Shown here in pieces: positions 29,034-37,866 of a stretch of 64,000 nucleotides of DNA (within the stretch, counting starts at the first letter, position 1; every line of letters begins with the position of its first letter). The notes below the pieces were generated by a model that did no database searches, was not told where the DNA came from, and saw nothing but the letters and a program-made list of their open reading frames with translations. Source of the DNA: a virus; the IMG/VR virus record IMGVR_UViG_3300042391_001376, positions 62,001-126,000 of that record; one strand, written 5' to 3'. Both the position numbers and the translations under genes were made by a program.

Positions 29034-30347
29034 TTATATGTTAATGGATATTTGAACCTGGATCGAATTAAGTTCGAACGCAGGTGTTAATACGAGGTCT
29101 ACAATCGCCATGTTATCTGAAGGAACATATGTAACATTGAAGTCACTCTCCAGCAAGGCACCTTTGACTTGCATACCACGTAAGCCTGAAGAAATTGCTG
29201 TTTCCATTGAATTTCTTACTTGTATTGTTGATGGTTCGCCAATGAACTTTTGACATACTTGACGAACTAGTTGTGAAGCCTCATCTACGATTCTCTTAGT
29301 TGAGAGTCTTAGATAGTCTGAATTTGCTGCCGAGTAAGTTACTGCTCCACCGAATACTGCAATCTTATTAAAGTTCAATATAACAGCGTTTACTGCTGCG
29401 GCATTCAGGGTTACTTGCTGCACTCTTGTGGGTGCGTAACGAAGAGCTTGAACATTGTAAAGAGCTTTGTTTGTTAGGCCCGTGTACGATGGTGTTCTAC
29501 TCATAGTCGCCGCAAGCGATGCTGCTCCGTTTGAATAACCGTAATCTGTAGTTCCACCAGAAGTTGTTGTAGCGTATCCTACTGGTTTTACTTCTGTAGC
29601 TATAATTGAAACATACGAACCAACAGCCTTCATAAGCGCATTATTCCTGTCTGGCAAGAGTGCCAAAGAAGAAGACATATGTGATGAAACTTGCGCTGGT
29701 GTTAAAGTTTCTCTTGAACTTGCTACGTATGGCGCTATACCCATCACTGCAATGCACGGGTTTGTATTTTCGGAAATATCTTTTACTTTACTTGCTACCT
29801 TATATGCCCAGTTATTTGCTGTTGTATTGGAGTTGTTTGCGTGGAAAAGATAATCTTGTGCGTTTGGTGTCGCTCCTGTTGTGGCATCCCAGTCTGATGA
29901 ATTGCCACCTCTACCCCAAGGTATGATAACATCTGGGATTGCAGCCTCTGCTGCTGCAAAAGCTGCGTTAAAAATATCTTCGCCATAACTAGCAAATCCT
30001 GCGCTAGCGCTTTTTAGTTGTCCATTTGTGTGGTCAAACTGCGTGTCATAAGGAAGTGGAACAAGGTGAATTCTTTCTGCGCCTGCAGTAATCAATTCCA
30101 AAAATGCTTTATGGAGATCTGAACCAACACCAAAAGCGTCAATAACATCTTTCTCTGTAGTAGCTTGCACTACGTCAAGGTCAGCAACCTTGTTCATAGC
30201 ATTATAAGCAGTTGTTTCCGTAGAAGGATCGAACTCATTTTTGTTTCTTTTGGCTATCGCCACAATTCTTGGTCCCGCTGGGACATCTTGCCTTGAGACG
30301 CTGTAGAAGCGATCTCTAATTAATGTTGTTACACCCGGTGTAGCCAT
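29034..30347 (-). CDS. Tail sheath protein 2 (437 aa)
   Basis: ATG at 30347 with a CGGAGG ribosome site about 12 bases upstream. The protein begins MATPGVTTLIRDR, typical of sheath N-termini that reach to the next subunit. The middle has an alternating alpha/beta domain with an IHLVPLP strand. The C-terminal 100 residues follow the sheath pattern: a long helix starting at VDEASQLVRQVCQKFIGEP, then strand-rich DFNVTYVPSDNMAIVDLVLTP-type sequence (split here as DFNVTYVPS and IVDLVLTPAF) ending in an IQVQISI strand. It is one of two sheath-like proteins in this tail cluster, separated from the other by the tail terminator gene. Confidence 0.75.
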   Translation of the reverse strand: MATPGVTTLIRDRFYSVSRQDVPAGPRIVAIAKRNKNEFDPSTETTAYNAMNKVADLDVVQATTEKDVIDAFGVGSDLHKAFLELITAGAERIHLVPLPYDTQFDHTNGQLKSASAGFASYGEDIFNAAFAAAEAAIPDVIIPWGRGGNSSDWDATTGATPNAQDYLFHANNSNTTANNWAYKVASKVKDISENTNPCIAVMGIAPYVASSRETLTPAQVSSHMSSSLALLPDRNNALMKAVGSYVSIIATEVKPVGYATTTSGGTTDYGYSNGAASLAATMSRTPSYTGLTNKALYNVQALRYAPTRVQQVTLNAAAVNAVILNFNKIAVFGGAVTYSAANSDYLRLSTKRIVDEASQLVRQVCQKFIGEPSTIQVRNSMETAISSGLRGMQVKGALLESDFNVTYVPSDNMAIVDLVLTPAFELNSIQVQISINI

Positions 30348-30449
30348 GTTATCTTTGAACCTCCGACAGAATAAGTCTTGTGATATAGTAACAACTAAGT
30401 CATAAAAATAACTATCAATATATTAACTATGGGAATTTTAATACAGGTT

Positions 30450-31220
30450 TTAATGACGTGGAGTAGCAGTATTCTCTAAGTCTATAAGGTTAATGTTTAT
30501 ATCTTCATAATTTGGAGTTGCTGCGGCTAAGAATTCTGGCTCATAGGCCATAAACTGTCTTACATCTATAGCTATCTTTTCTATCGTATTAGCTTGTGCT
30601 GCAAAGACCTTTTCTGTGGTGAGCATGTAAGTGACCGTTCTTTTGTGAACGTCCTTAGAATCCCTATTTACTTCTGAATCCGAAAGTCTTCTGGAGTAGA
30701 CCAATTCTGAAGCCCCTATCTTTTTAAAGATTGGAGTATACTCCAGCATGAAGTCCTCAAAAGATTCTATTAAAGATTCAACCAAATAAGAGTTGTCCTG
30801 GTCATCACAAACAGAATTTGAATCTGGTCCTGATCTTTTTCCAACTGGAGACATGGCCGTAAATGCAACAACGTTCTGGAATCTTTGACCATAAACATAA
30901 ACATTGTCACTTGTTATTTGTCTCATTCGTGGTTTTGGTTCAACGGAATGAGCTTTTCTTAACTCTAAAGAATAAACTATTATTGCATCTGTGGTATCGT
31001 ATTCTTGAGTTGCTGGGTTAAACCAGGTAAAAGAATTATCCCCATTTGACGTTGCCTTGATCGGATAGTTCGGAAAGCTTTCTTCCCATAAAGACTTTAC
31101 AGCTGATATAAATTCTAGGTAACTTAAATTCCCATCAGACTGGAGTATGTTTGCAAAACGCGATTTATCCATCGCATCTGCCAAGCCAAGCTTTGGCATG
31201 CTGATCGGTAATTGTGCCAT
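30450..31220 (-). CDS. Tail terminator/completion protein (256 aa)
   Basis: ATG at 31220, one base after the stop of sheath 1. The protein has a mixed alpha/beta look with a central LIESFEDFMLEYTPIFKK helix, a SELVYSRRLSDSE segment and a strand-rich end. Position between head-tail connectors plus sheath 1 and sheath 2 plus tubes fits a tail terminator or completion protein that caps the tail top. A gap of about 100 bases follows before sheath 2; it is AT-rich, holds the ribosome site of that gene, and no convincing promoter or hairpin was seen in it. The function is assigned by order, not by a motif. Confidence 0.45.
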   Translation of the reverse strand: MAQLPISMPKLGLADAMDKSRFANILQSDGNLSYLEFISAVKSLWEESFPNYPIKATSNGDNSFTWFNPATQEYDTTDAIIVYSLELRKAHSVEPKPRMRQITSDNVYVYGQRFQNVVAFTAMSPVGKRSGPDSNSVCDDQDNSYLVESLIESFEDFMLEYTPIFKKIGASELVYSRRLSDSEVNRDSKDVHKRTVTYMLTTEKVFAAQANTIEKIAIDVRQFMAYEPEFLAAATPNYEDININLIDLENTATPRH

Positions 31221-31221
31221 C

Positions 31222-33096
31222 TTAAGCCGCCGGTCCTGCTGATAAAGAAAGGTTAATTTTTTTCAAACCTAAAGAAGAAGTTAAATTAATATTTAATATT
31301 AATAGACCTTGTTCCTGTTCAGATTGTTCTGCTTTAAATTCATAGTCAACAATTGAACCATTCTTCTTTAATGTTGACAACATATTAGTAACACTAGTTA
31401 CAACCTTGTCATACCCAAATTTTCCTATGTAATCATAGCCGTACGCTTTGACTTGGCTAGCTACATATGAAGTTAACCTCATTTGCGGAAGTTTCGAAAA
31501 CACAGAATTAACATTTGAAAGGGTGTAATCACTGGTCAGGTACACTTCATATACATTACCCCTACGTGCTTTAGTGCCTCTATATATTGTGTTTATGCCG
31601 ATTGAGTCAAGTGTATTTAATTGAGTAGAATTTAGGTCTACACCGTACAAAGATAAAGCCCCTGGAATTCTTTTTCTTGTTAAGCCCATATTTAATTGAG
31701 ACTGGGCTATCATCCCAGCAACAGCTGCTGCAACTGAGGCGGTGTAGGTGTTGTCTATTTGCAGGTGAGAGAACACAGCCTCCCCATATACTGGCACAAC
31801 GTATCTTCCTATGTCAGAAGCAATTTGCGTGCTAGATGTAGTGTTAATGAATGTAGTATATTTATATCTAAGATATTTACTATTTTGAATCAACTCAATA
31901 TCAGACGCACTTATTCCATTCCCCCTACTGCCTATAACGCCAATTTGCACGTACCCAGTTTCGTTGTGGAAGTCATTGCAATAGTGCACGAGTTGTGACA
32001 AGAAATCTACTCCACCAGTTTTTATTATAGAAGCTTCTAATGGAACAATTATATCTATATAGTCTAATTGTTTTATAATACTATATGTTTCAATCAATCT
32101 TTCATAATATTTTTCATAGAAAGTTTTAAGAGTTTGTCCATTAAAAACGGCATAAGCTTTGTTTCTATCTTCTACGCTTAAAACATATTCCGACATCGGG
32201 GCTGCCGCGCATATGAATATGTTTCTTGCGCCTGCGCCATATGCATCTAATACACCTCTAAGTAAAGGGCTGTTCTTGTTCCCAGATAAAAGATCTATTG
32301 CATTTTGTACTGAGTTTATCTTTACTGGATTATTTAATTCTAATCCATCTGCGTGACCTATCAATAATATTGATTGCATATTAGTTTGGTTCAGGTCATC
32401 ATAAGACGGTTTGTAAGTTATTGTTGCAGATTTATTTCCTTGGCCAACACCTGAGGCTAAATCATATAAAGTGTCTTTTAATTCAAATTGAACTGTTGAA
32501 CTCAATAAATTTCCATCGATGTAGGTTCTAGCTACAATAGTGTAAGTGCCGCTGAATAAAGAATTTTGTGCTTCTATATTTTCTGGAATTCTATAGTTAA
32601 AAACAAACTCAGTTGTTCCATTTCTCTCTATATAGGCGTCAGGGCTTGTCGTAGAATTTGTATATCTATAAGATATAGGAACTCCTATAATTGCCCCTGA
32701 TTGGTCAAGGCCCCTATAAACACTAACTGTAACGTCTGAACCATTTGCTATTGGATCGTAGGATAAACCGCCATTTAATAAGGCGGAAGTAACAGACGCT
32801 GTTCCAGAAGAAACAACAACGCTGACATTTGATTCTACTGTTCTATAACTAAATGTATTATTAGTTACCTCTTCTATTGTATGTAATCCATTAAATACTG
32901 AATCTACTCCAGCAATTGTAACTGCTTGTCCAACTTGAAAACCGTGGTTAACAACTGTAGTTATTGTTGCTTTGTTGTTTAATATTTGTTTAAATGAAAT
33001 ATTTTTAGAATTAGTTGATGTAGTTGAAGTTGCTCTAGCGTCACCAACAAATGTAAATCTAAATTTTAATTGTTGATTTTTTTTTACTATTAACAC
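31222..33096 (-). CDS. Tail sheath protein 1, with extra N-terminal beta domains (about 624 aa)
   Basis: I prefer the GTG at 33096, one base after the stop of the preceding gene; a TTG at 33126 would add 10 residues overlapping that gene. Residues about 30-100 contain a VNHGF-x-VGQ-x-VTIAGVD-x-x-FNG-HTI pattern, a small beta domain often seen in phage decoration and fibre proteins. A second beta domain runs to about residue 225. The alpha/beta sheath core follows, with RNIFICAAAP and LDYIDIIVP strands, and the C-terminal domain ends in a strand block (GLLILNINLTSSLG). It is longer than sheath 2 because of the N-terminal additions, which would lie on the outside of the tail. Confidence 0.7.
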   Translation of the reverse strand: MLIVKKNQQLKFRFTFVGDARATSTTSTNSKNISFKQILNNKATITTVVNHGFQVGQAVTIAGVDSVFNGLHTIEEVTNNTFSYRTVESNVSVVVSSGTASVTSALLNGGLSYDPIANGSDVTVSVYRGLDQSGAIIGVPISYRYTNSTTSPDAYIERNGTTEFVFNYRIPENIEAQNSLFSGTYTIVARTYIDGNLLSSTVQFELKDTLYDLASGVGQGNKSATITYKPSYDDLNQTNMQSILLIGHADGLELNNPVKINSVQNAIDLLSGNKNSPLLRGVLDAYGAGARNIFICAAAPMSEYVLSVEDRNKAYAVFNGQTLKTFYEKYYERLIETYSIIKQLDYIDIIVPLEASIIKTGGVDFLSQLVHYCNDFHNETGYVQIGVIGSRGNGISASDIELIQNSKYLRYKYTTFINTTSSTQIASDIGRYVVPVYGEAVFSHLQIDNTYTASVAAAVAGMIAQSQLNMGLTRKRIPGALSLYGVDLNSTQLNTLDSIGINTIYRGTKARRGNVYEVYLTSDYTLSNVNSVFSKLPQMRLTSYVASQVKAYGYDYIGKFGYDKVVTSVTNMLSTLKKNGSIVDYEFKAEQSEQEQGLLILNINLTSSLGLKKINLSLSAGPAA

Positions 33097-33097
33097 C

Positions 33098-33472
33098 TTA
33101 AACCTGTTTTTCCCTAGTTGCTCCAACTGTCCAGTAAACTATTTTGCCACCCTTGCCTCTAATTGGTGCACTAGTATCTATCACGTAGATAGTATATTTG
33201 CTCGAAACATTGGGGATCATCTCGTAGATTCTATCACCCTCGCCTGGATTAATGGAACCTTCAAAATAATAAACAACATCGGAATTAACGATGATTCCTT
33301 CGTCTTCTTCACTAGCTGATTTAGCTTCAAATCTTCCTTTTGGAAAAACGCTTCTTGTGGTCACCTGCTGGAGATTATCTTCATAATTGCCATTGGCTTT
33401 TTTTCTTTGTATAAAAACATCATAGCCCCATTTTTTTAAAATGTTCATAAATGATTTTTCAAGATTAATCAT
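33098..33472 (-). CDS. Head-tail stopper/closure protein (124 aa)
   Basis: ATG at 33472 overlaps the end of the connector gene by 8 bases. A short helix (FMNILKKWGYDVFIQRK) is followed by a beta barrel with EGDRIYE and YTIYVIDTSAPIRGKGGKIVYW. This helix plus barrel layout, with a hydrophobic-x-x-GD-x-hydrophobic turn, is typical of small head-closure proteins of the SPP1 gp16 type. It sits directly between the connector and sheath 1. The fold call is from the pattern seen by eye, supported by size and order. Confidence 0.5.
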   Translation of the reverse strand: MINLEKSFMNILKKWGYDVFIQRKKANGNYEDNLQQVTTRSVFPKGRFEAKSASEEDEGIIVNSDVVYYFEGSINPGEGDRIYEMIPNVSSKYTIYVIDTSAPIRGKGGKIVYWTVGATREKQV

Positions 33473-34364
33473 AATTATGCAAACCCCTCTTGGGGATAGG
33501 GTCGTAAGATAGCTCCCTAGATCTACTCGTCCCGTAAAGATCTCTGTCTGTCAAATAAGTATTTCTTCCTGTATCTGGATCTATATAATTCCCAGCATTT
33601 ATAACTGGCATTGTAGGTAGTCCCTTTGGCTGGAAACCTCTAGCTCCAGTTATGCCAGCTAACATTTCTTTTCTCAATGCTGCTGCAATCTGGCACCACG
33701 TGACAGCATTGCCCCTGCTTATGTTTGTCCTTGGGAGATTTCTTGCTGTGACGGTTAGGTCCCCCAATTGCACAGAGACGTCATCGTCGCCGCCATAACT
33801 ATATGTCCTACTGAGGTCACAAGCTGTAGCCGCTTTTATATATTCTAAGCTAGTATAGTTTATTCCAGATGCTGGATTAGAATCATTAAATCCATAAATA
33901 TCTCTGACCTCCATTGAATGATAATGAATTATTTCCCCAATTTCAAGCAAAGATGCTTCCGGGAAATAGGCTTGCATTTCTTCTGGGTTTAAATAAATCG
34001 GATCAACGTCTGCTGCAAACATAATTATCTCATCTGCTTTTAGCGTTATAATTGGCTTATAGGTATCGGTTGACGTACTTACATAAAGCTGCTGGTTAAC
34101 TGTTATTGAAGTTCCACCGGGTATATTGCCTACGAAAACTATTTTATACGTGTCAGCAACCGTGGGGGTAAAATCGTAATAGTATTCTGAGCTAGTAAGA
34201 GCAGTCGCAGTAGTCGAAACAATTTGAGTATTATCTGATTTATAAACAGTGACCAAAACAGAGGTAGGACTGACTAGTATTTGTGCCCCAGTAACATTGT
34301 TTACGTCAACAAACTTTACTTTTATTCTTACTTGATCATTTACCAATACGGTGTCAGTTAACAT
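33465..34364 (-). CDS. Head-tail connector/adaptor with N-terminal Ig-like domain (299 aa)
   Basis: ATG at 34364. Residues 1-105 form a beta sandwich pattern (DQVRIKVKFVDV, VLVTVYKSD, YYDFTPTVADTYKIVFVG). The following helical part has LEYIKAATACDLSRTYSYGGDDDVSVQLGD (written here only as key words: LEYIKAATACDLS, then DDDVSVQLGDLTV), a common phage adaptor pattern in which a long helix precedes a short strand reporting on particle dimension. A C-terminal extension carries Tyr, Asp and Arg-rich sequence that could reach the portal. It is followed by the stopper-like gene with an 8-base overlap. The Ig-like addition is unusual for an adaptor and may be exposed on the virion neck. Confidence 0.5.
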   Translation of the reverse strand: MLTDTVLVNDQVRIKVKFVDVNNVTGAQILVSPTSVLVTVYKSDNTQIVSTTATALTSSEYYYDFTPTVADTYKIVFVGNIPGGTSITVNQQLYVSTSTDTYKPIITLKADEIIMFAADVDPIYLNPEEMQAYFPEASLLEIGEIIHYHSMEVRDIYGFNDSNPASGINYTSLEYIKAATACDLSRTYSYGGDDDVSVQLGDLTVTARNLPRTNISRGNAVTWCQIAAALRKEMLAGITGARGFQPKGLPTMPVINAGNYIDPDTGRNTYLTDRDLYGTSRSRELSYDPIPKRGLHNYD

Positions 34365-34406
34365 GGGAGCTCCAAAAGAAATTAATATTTAATATAGTAA
34401 TTATAC

Positions 34407-34694
34407 TTATCCTATTATGGATATTTGCCCACTTACACCAACTGATATAACTTGGGCTGAAGATATAGCGCTTACGTCTTTGTCCAAAACCTCTACAGAA
34501 ACAATTCCTTGAGGGTTTATGTCTATGCTTAAAACGCCAATTGTTGTTAAATTTGAATAATCTTCGTTAGAAGCATAAAATATTGTTATATTATTTAATA
34601 CAATTGGGTTTATTAGACTATCTGCATAAATTATTAAAATACCATCATAAGACACATTAGGACTATTGTAGGCTATTGCTTCTCCGTATTTCAT
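34407..34694 (-). CDS. Small beta-rich virion protein, unrecognised (95 aa)
   Basis: ATG at 34694 overlaps the TGA of the preceding small gene (ATGA), a sign of coupled translation. The sequence is nearly all short strands (GILIIYADSL, ITIFYAS, GIVSVEVLDKDVS) with few charged residues and a Gly-rich end, like a small Ig or decoration domain. It lies just upstream of the neck connector genes. A neck or head decoration role is possible, but no family was recognised. Confidence 0.5.
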   Translation of the reverse strand: MKYGEAIAYNSPNVSYDGILIIYADSLINPIVLNNITIFYASNEDYSNLTTIGVLSIDINPQGIVSVEVLDKDVSAISSAQVISVGVSGQISIIG

Positions 34695-34840
34695 GATTTA
34701 AATTGCTTTTCCCTCTTTGCTTGCTTGGTCCCGTCTTGTGGTATCCACTGATGCAAAGTCAACCAATCTAAAGTTGAATATTTTTCAATGTTTAAAGTTT
34801 TGTCTAAAATGGGCATACTCTCATTTTTGTTTTCTACCAT
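34691..34840 (-). CDS. Very small protein (49 aa), unrecognised
   Basis: The ATG at 34840 has a GGTGGTGG purine tract about 6 bases upstream. The frame extends further to a TTG at 34876, but that extension would contain a CGG codon, which is otherwise absent from intact genes here. The protein is MVENKNESMPIL followed by a Trp-containing middle (LDWLTLHQWIPQDG) and a basic end (KQAKREKQFKS). Its stop overlaps the ATG of the next gene, supporting that it is translated. No function can be assigned. Confidence 0.45.
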   Translation of the reverse strand: MVENKNESMPILDKTLNIEKYSTLDWLTLHQWIPQDGTKQAKREKQFKS

Positions 34841-34962
34841 TAAGACCACCACCCGGTTTATAGGACATAAGATCAAGCTACTGGTTCGTATGCGCTCACT
34901 GCGTGAATGAATACAACCCTATTAGCAATTAAATCAAATAGTAACAATCAAAATTTAAAACT

Positions 34963-35838
34963 TCATCCCTGGGTTAAGGCTCCGACTAATCGCAATACCT
35001 CAGCAGCGTTTTGATTGTTAGCATAATCTTTAGACGCTAAATTAGCTAAATCTTCTCTCAAGAATGGTAAATATAAATTTGCCATTCTGGTAGCTATATC
35101 GGTTGACTCTAATGGATTATATATCTTTTCTCTAAGCTTTTCATTTGCGCTACCATGGCCATACCAACCGAGGTAGCTATACCTAACTCCGCTTTCTACG
35201 GGCAACACTTGATGAGTAGCTATATAATTGCTTGGGAACATCAATATATCACCTTTTTTAGGCTTATATTTTATATTTAAATAATTAAAATAATGCTCTC
35301 CACCAATATAGTCATCGTTCACATACACTACAGAACCAACTACATTCTTCGCAGCGAGTTGCATTTTCGGTTCTTCTAGACCAAAGATGTAGTCACAACT
35401 ATTATCGGAATGTGGGCCCAAGTATGACCCAGGACCATAGGATACAACATGCCCCTTGGATCTCCACCATATACACTTAAACAACATAGGGTATTCCATT
35501 ATATATTGAAGTAAACACTTATATTTTATATCTTCGATAAAAGCTAACAAAACAATTGATTCAAGAGATTTATCTTCATGTATCTCTATGCTCCTAAAGG
35601 GCATTTCGTTGACGGTTCTTTCGTTAAAATAATAACCACTTCTATTTATATAACAGGGCGCACCAGTGTCAGGGTCGATTGATGGTTTGTACATGTTTTC
35701 TTTTTCTCTCAATATATGGCCGCTAGCCCATTCGACAAAGTAGTCCCAATCTACGTCCAAGACTTGTTCAAAAAGCAATACTCCGTCTCCCAACTTCTTT
35801 GGAGATACTTTTTTATAATTGAACTTTTCCTTCAACAT
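34963..35838 (-). CDS. 2OG-Fe(II) oxygenase, prolyl-4-hydroxylase type (291 aa)
   Basis: ATG at 35838 with AGGATGG upstream. The double-stranded beta-helix metal site is complete: H143-S-D145, distal H209 (in ATHQVLP), and R219 after SGV as the likely 2-oxoglutarate salt bridge. The YVNDDYIGGEHYF and KKGDILMFPS strands are typical of the family. Such enzymes hydroxylate protein side chains, often proline, using O2 and 2-oxoglutarate. Residues 1-100 are a helical extension found in neither of the shorter paralogues. It is the first gene of the accessory block, with a candidate extended -10 promoter just upstream at 35873-35881. Substrate unknown. Confidence 0.75.
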   Translation of the reverse strand: MLKEKFNYKKVSPKKLGDGVLLFEQVLDVDWDYFVEWASGHILREKENMYKPSIDPDTGAPCYINRSGYYFNERTVNEMPFRSIEIHEDKSLESIVLLAFIEDIKYKCLLQYIMEYPMLFKCIWWRSKGHVVSYGPGSYLGPHSDNSCDYIFGLEEPKMQLAAKNVVGSVVYVNDDYIGGEHYFNYLNIKYKPKKGDILMFPSNYIATHQVLPVESGVRYSYLGWYGHGSANEKLREKIYNPLESTDIATRMANLYLPFLREDLANLASKDYANNQNAAEVLRLVGALTQG

Positions 35839-35872
35839 TATGATGCCATCCTGACTGTATCCGATATGCCTA

Positions 35873-35881
35873 ATTGTATCA
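35873..35881 (-). promoter_or_regulatory. Candidate extended -10 promoter overlapping a stop codon
   Basis: Minus strand TGATACAAT (TG-n-TATAAT type with one mismatch). The TG is part of the TGA stop of the 149-residue gene. No -35 match at 17 bases. The same arrangement (stop TGA merged with TATAAT) occurs at 49665-49673. Confidence 0.3.
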
Positions 35882-36328
35882 CAATAATTTAAGTTGAGCT
35901 TTCTTTAAGTGGTCATAATTTTCTTTTTTTATATATTTTGAAAAGCAAAATAAATTGGCAGTAAACACTTCCGGCGATAAAACTTTATCGTGGTTATACT
36001 GGGGCTTCCACCTCACCGCATTGTGAAATTTATCAAGTAAATATATAGTCCCTCTACCATAGGCTCCCTGCTTCACCTTCCTGTCTATGGGGTTAATCCT
36101 ATAAATGTAATATGAATTACCATTATCTATGCTATCTAAAAAGCCATTATCAGAATCTATATTCAAGATTCTTTTATCCATTTTATATAAAAGAGATTTT
36201 ATAGCCAATGAAGAAAAATTTTCTACGTTTACAATAAGCTCGATACTTCCGCTAATGTGGAGAGAGTTATTGCTGGTGGTGCAGTATGAATAGCTGTTTA
36301 GCTTTGGTTCTAGAAAAAACGTATCCAT
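35879..36328 (-). CDS. Unrecognised accessory protein (149 aa)
   Basis: ATG at 36328, 15 bases after the sulfotransferase-like gene. The N-terminal half is strand-rich (SLHISGSIELIVNVENF, YYIYRINPID) and the C-terminal half has GAYGRGTIYLLDKFHNAVRW and a basic helix at the end. It has no signal peptide or membrane segment. Location among modification enzymes suggests a partner or a small carbohydrate-binding type domain, but nothing specific is recognised. Confidence 0.5.
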   Translation of the reverse strand: MDTFFLEPKLNSYSYCTTSNNSLHISGSIELIVNVENFSSLAIKSLLYKMDKRILNIDSDNGFLDSIDNGNSYYIYRINPIDRKVKQGAYGRGTIYLLDKFHNAVRWKPQYNHDKVLSPEVFTANLFCFSKYIKKENYDHLKKAQLKLL

Positions 36329-36343
36329 ATTTATATTATGATA

Positions 36344-37015
36344 TTAGATTATCCCTAATATCATATCGTATAACTTATCTAATTCATTTAATTCTAAAGT
36401 AAAATTATTTAGAATGTATTGCTCAATAGTGTCATTGGCCGTAGAATTATGACCCGGTATATTAATTAATTTATTCTCAAATTTATAATTACTAATATTT
36501 TCTATATTAAATTTTTTTCTAATGTCTTCCATCAAATTGTGGGAGCTATAAAGCAAAGCATCAAATGTGGCAATAAAAAAATTATTCTTATATTTATCCT
36601 TCGCATTTAAAATATATCGAAAGTATTCCAAATGGGTGTCTAGGATGTGATCTATTGTTTCTTTGAAAATCATAGAACGTATATAAGCGTCCAAAGTTTT
36701 TTCATCTTTATATATATGTTCAATGTTATCTTTTTTATTCTGATAAGACACCAATGAAGATGCTGTCCCCAAGCTTCTTCTTAAAGTAACTACGCAGGGG
36801 ATACCTTTTGACAGGCTTCTTTCAATATTGGATACTTCATGAGTTAAGGCTCTATTTATAGAGATGGTAGGAAAAGTTTCCAATAAAAGTTTTCTAAGGC
36901 TATTATTGCCTTGGCGCTGAAAACCATCAACGCAAAAAAGATGTGTACTTTTACTACTTATAGGTCTGGTAAAATTAAATAAATTATAATAACTTCTTAT
37001 ATCTACTGTGTCCAT
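36344..37015 (-). CDS. Sulfotransferase-like P-loop protein (223 aa)
   Basis: ATG at 37015. Near residue 30 the strand FCVDGFQRQGNNSLRKLL resembles the phosphosulfate-binding loop of sulfotransferases (G-x-x-R-x-G-x-x-x-L followed by a helix). Near residue 77 the strand VVTLRRSLGTASS matches the second, 3'-phosphate-binding segment. The rest is helical. Sulfotransferases move sulfate from PAPS to sugars or tyrosine, and phage ones usually sit with other virion or surface modification genes as here. Gln replaces the usual Ser/Thr in the loop, so activity is uncertain; it could also be a kinase-like P-loop protein. Confidence 0.4.
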   Translation of the reverse strand: MDTVDIRSYYNLFNFTRPISSKSTHLFCVDGFQRQGNNSLRKLLLETFPTISINRALTHEVSNIERSLSKGIPCVVTLRRSLGTASSLVSYQNKKDNIEHIYKDEKTLDAYIRSMIFKETIDHILDTHLEYFRYILNAKDKYKNNFFIATFDALLYSSHNLMEDIRKKFNIENISNYKFENKLINIPGHNSTANDTIEQYILNNFTLELNELDKLYDMILGII

Positions 37016-37068
37016 GTAAGACCAAACTCTAACTCATCCATAGATTACCAAATCTGCAACACAAAGAC

Positions 37069-37866
37069 TTAGTCTTTGATTATTATGGTAGTCCCCTGAA
37101 GAGATGAAATATGATAAAAGCATATATTATCAATTTTTCTAAGATTTTCATGCATAACATAATACGGTGACATCAGCTGCATATTCAAGCTTTTTGAAGA
37201 ATTTGAATTTGATGCCCCATATGTAGTCATCAAATCGCCACTTGCACCAAGAATTATTGTTCCGCCACTTGCCATAGAATCTATTAATTTAAGAAAAATA
37301 TCATCATCAAAATAACTGACTAATATTTCTGCCGTTGTTAAGATCAGGTCTAAATCTTTCGGGCCCTCTCCATTTGCTATATCTATCAAATTCACAACAT
37401 TAAAAGTTGTTTCCTCTTCATCATAAAACTCTTCTAGTCTATTTAACCAGTAGTCATTGGATACAAAAACATTTTCTCCACAGAAAGTAGATAAGAAATT
37501 ACTCTTAGCATCTCCTCCGCTACCAATCAATAGCGTCCTGTTTGGTTTTATCATTCTAAATAACATTTCGCTTATTACATCACTATACAACAACACATTT
37601 GTGAGTATCGGCATTTTTGCAACTAGTAATTCAGGCCTTCGGATTTCTCCGTACCCATAATTGGTTGATTTTATAGATCTATCCATACCAAGGGAGATTT
37701 CATTTTCCACAATTTTACTATTGATTAATGCTTGTTCTTCAATTGATAAAGAACCTGCTAACTTTGTTTTAGAAAGATTATAACCACCTTTTATAATATC
37801 AACCCAGGTTGGGGCGACCCATTTGCCCTGTGCATAATCCGTGATTCTGTTTTGTTCTTCTAACAT
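37069..37866 (-). CDS. Methyltransferase-like Rossmann protein (265 aa)
   Basis: ATG at 37866, directly abutting the 92-residue gene. Near residue 108 a strand RTLLIGSGGDAKSNFL looks like motif I of class I methyltransferases; near 155 a NVVNLIDIANGEG segment and DLDLILTTAEIL could be motifs III-IV, and SGGTIILGAS is the typical later strand. The first 90 residues are an extra helical domain. A class I methyltransferase fold is likely, but no catalytic residues identify the substrate. Neighbours are modification enzymes of the accessory block. Confidence 0.4.
   Translation of the reverse strand: MLEEQNRITDYAQGKWVAPTWVDIIKGGYNLSKTKLAGSLSIEEQALINSKIVENEISLGMDRSIKSTNYGYGEIRRPELLVAKMPILTNVLLYSDVISEMLFRMIKPNRTLLIGSGGDAKSNFLSTFCGENVFVSNDYWLNRLEEFYDEEETTFNVVNLIDIANGEGPKDLDLILTTAEILVSYFDDDIFLKLIDSMASGGTIILGASGDLMTTYGASNSNSSKSLNMQLMSPYYVMHENLRKIDNICFYHISSLQGTTIIIKD

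Noticed and set aside
34841-34876. TTG start extending the 49-residue gene by 12 codons
   Set aside because: It would include a CGG codon, has no ribosome site, and the ATG at 34840 has a better one.
34873-34947. A 24-codon TTG ORF (reading ANRVVFIHAVSAYEPVA) between the 291-residue oxygenase and the 49-residue gene, ending at a TGA that could allow an RF2-like +1 shift
   Set aside because: No ribosome site, very short, and no CGG at its end. The continuation overlaps a better supported small gene.
34860-34960. tRNA-like GGTTCG string on the plus strand
   Set aside because: No cloverleaf arms can be paired around it.
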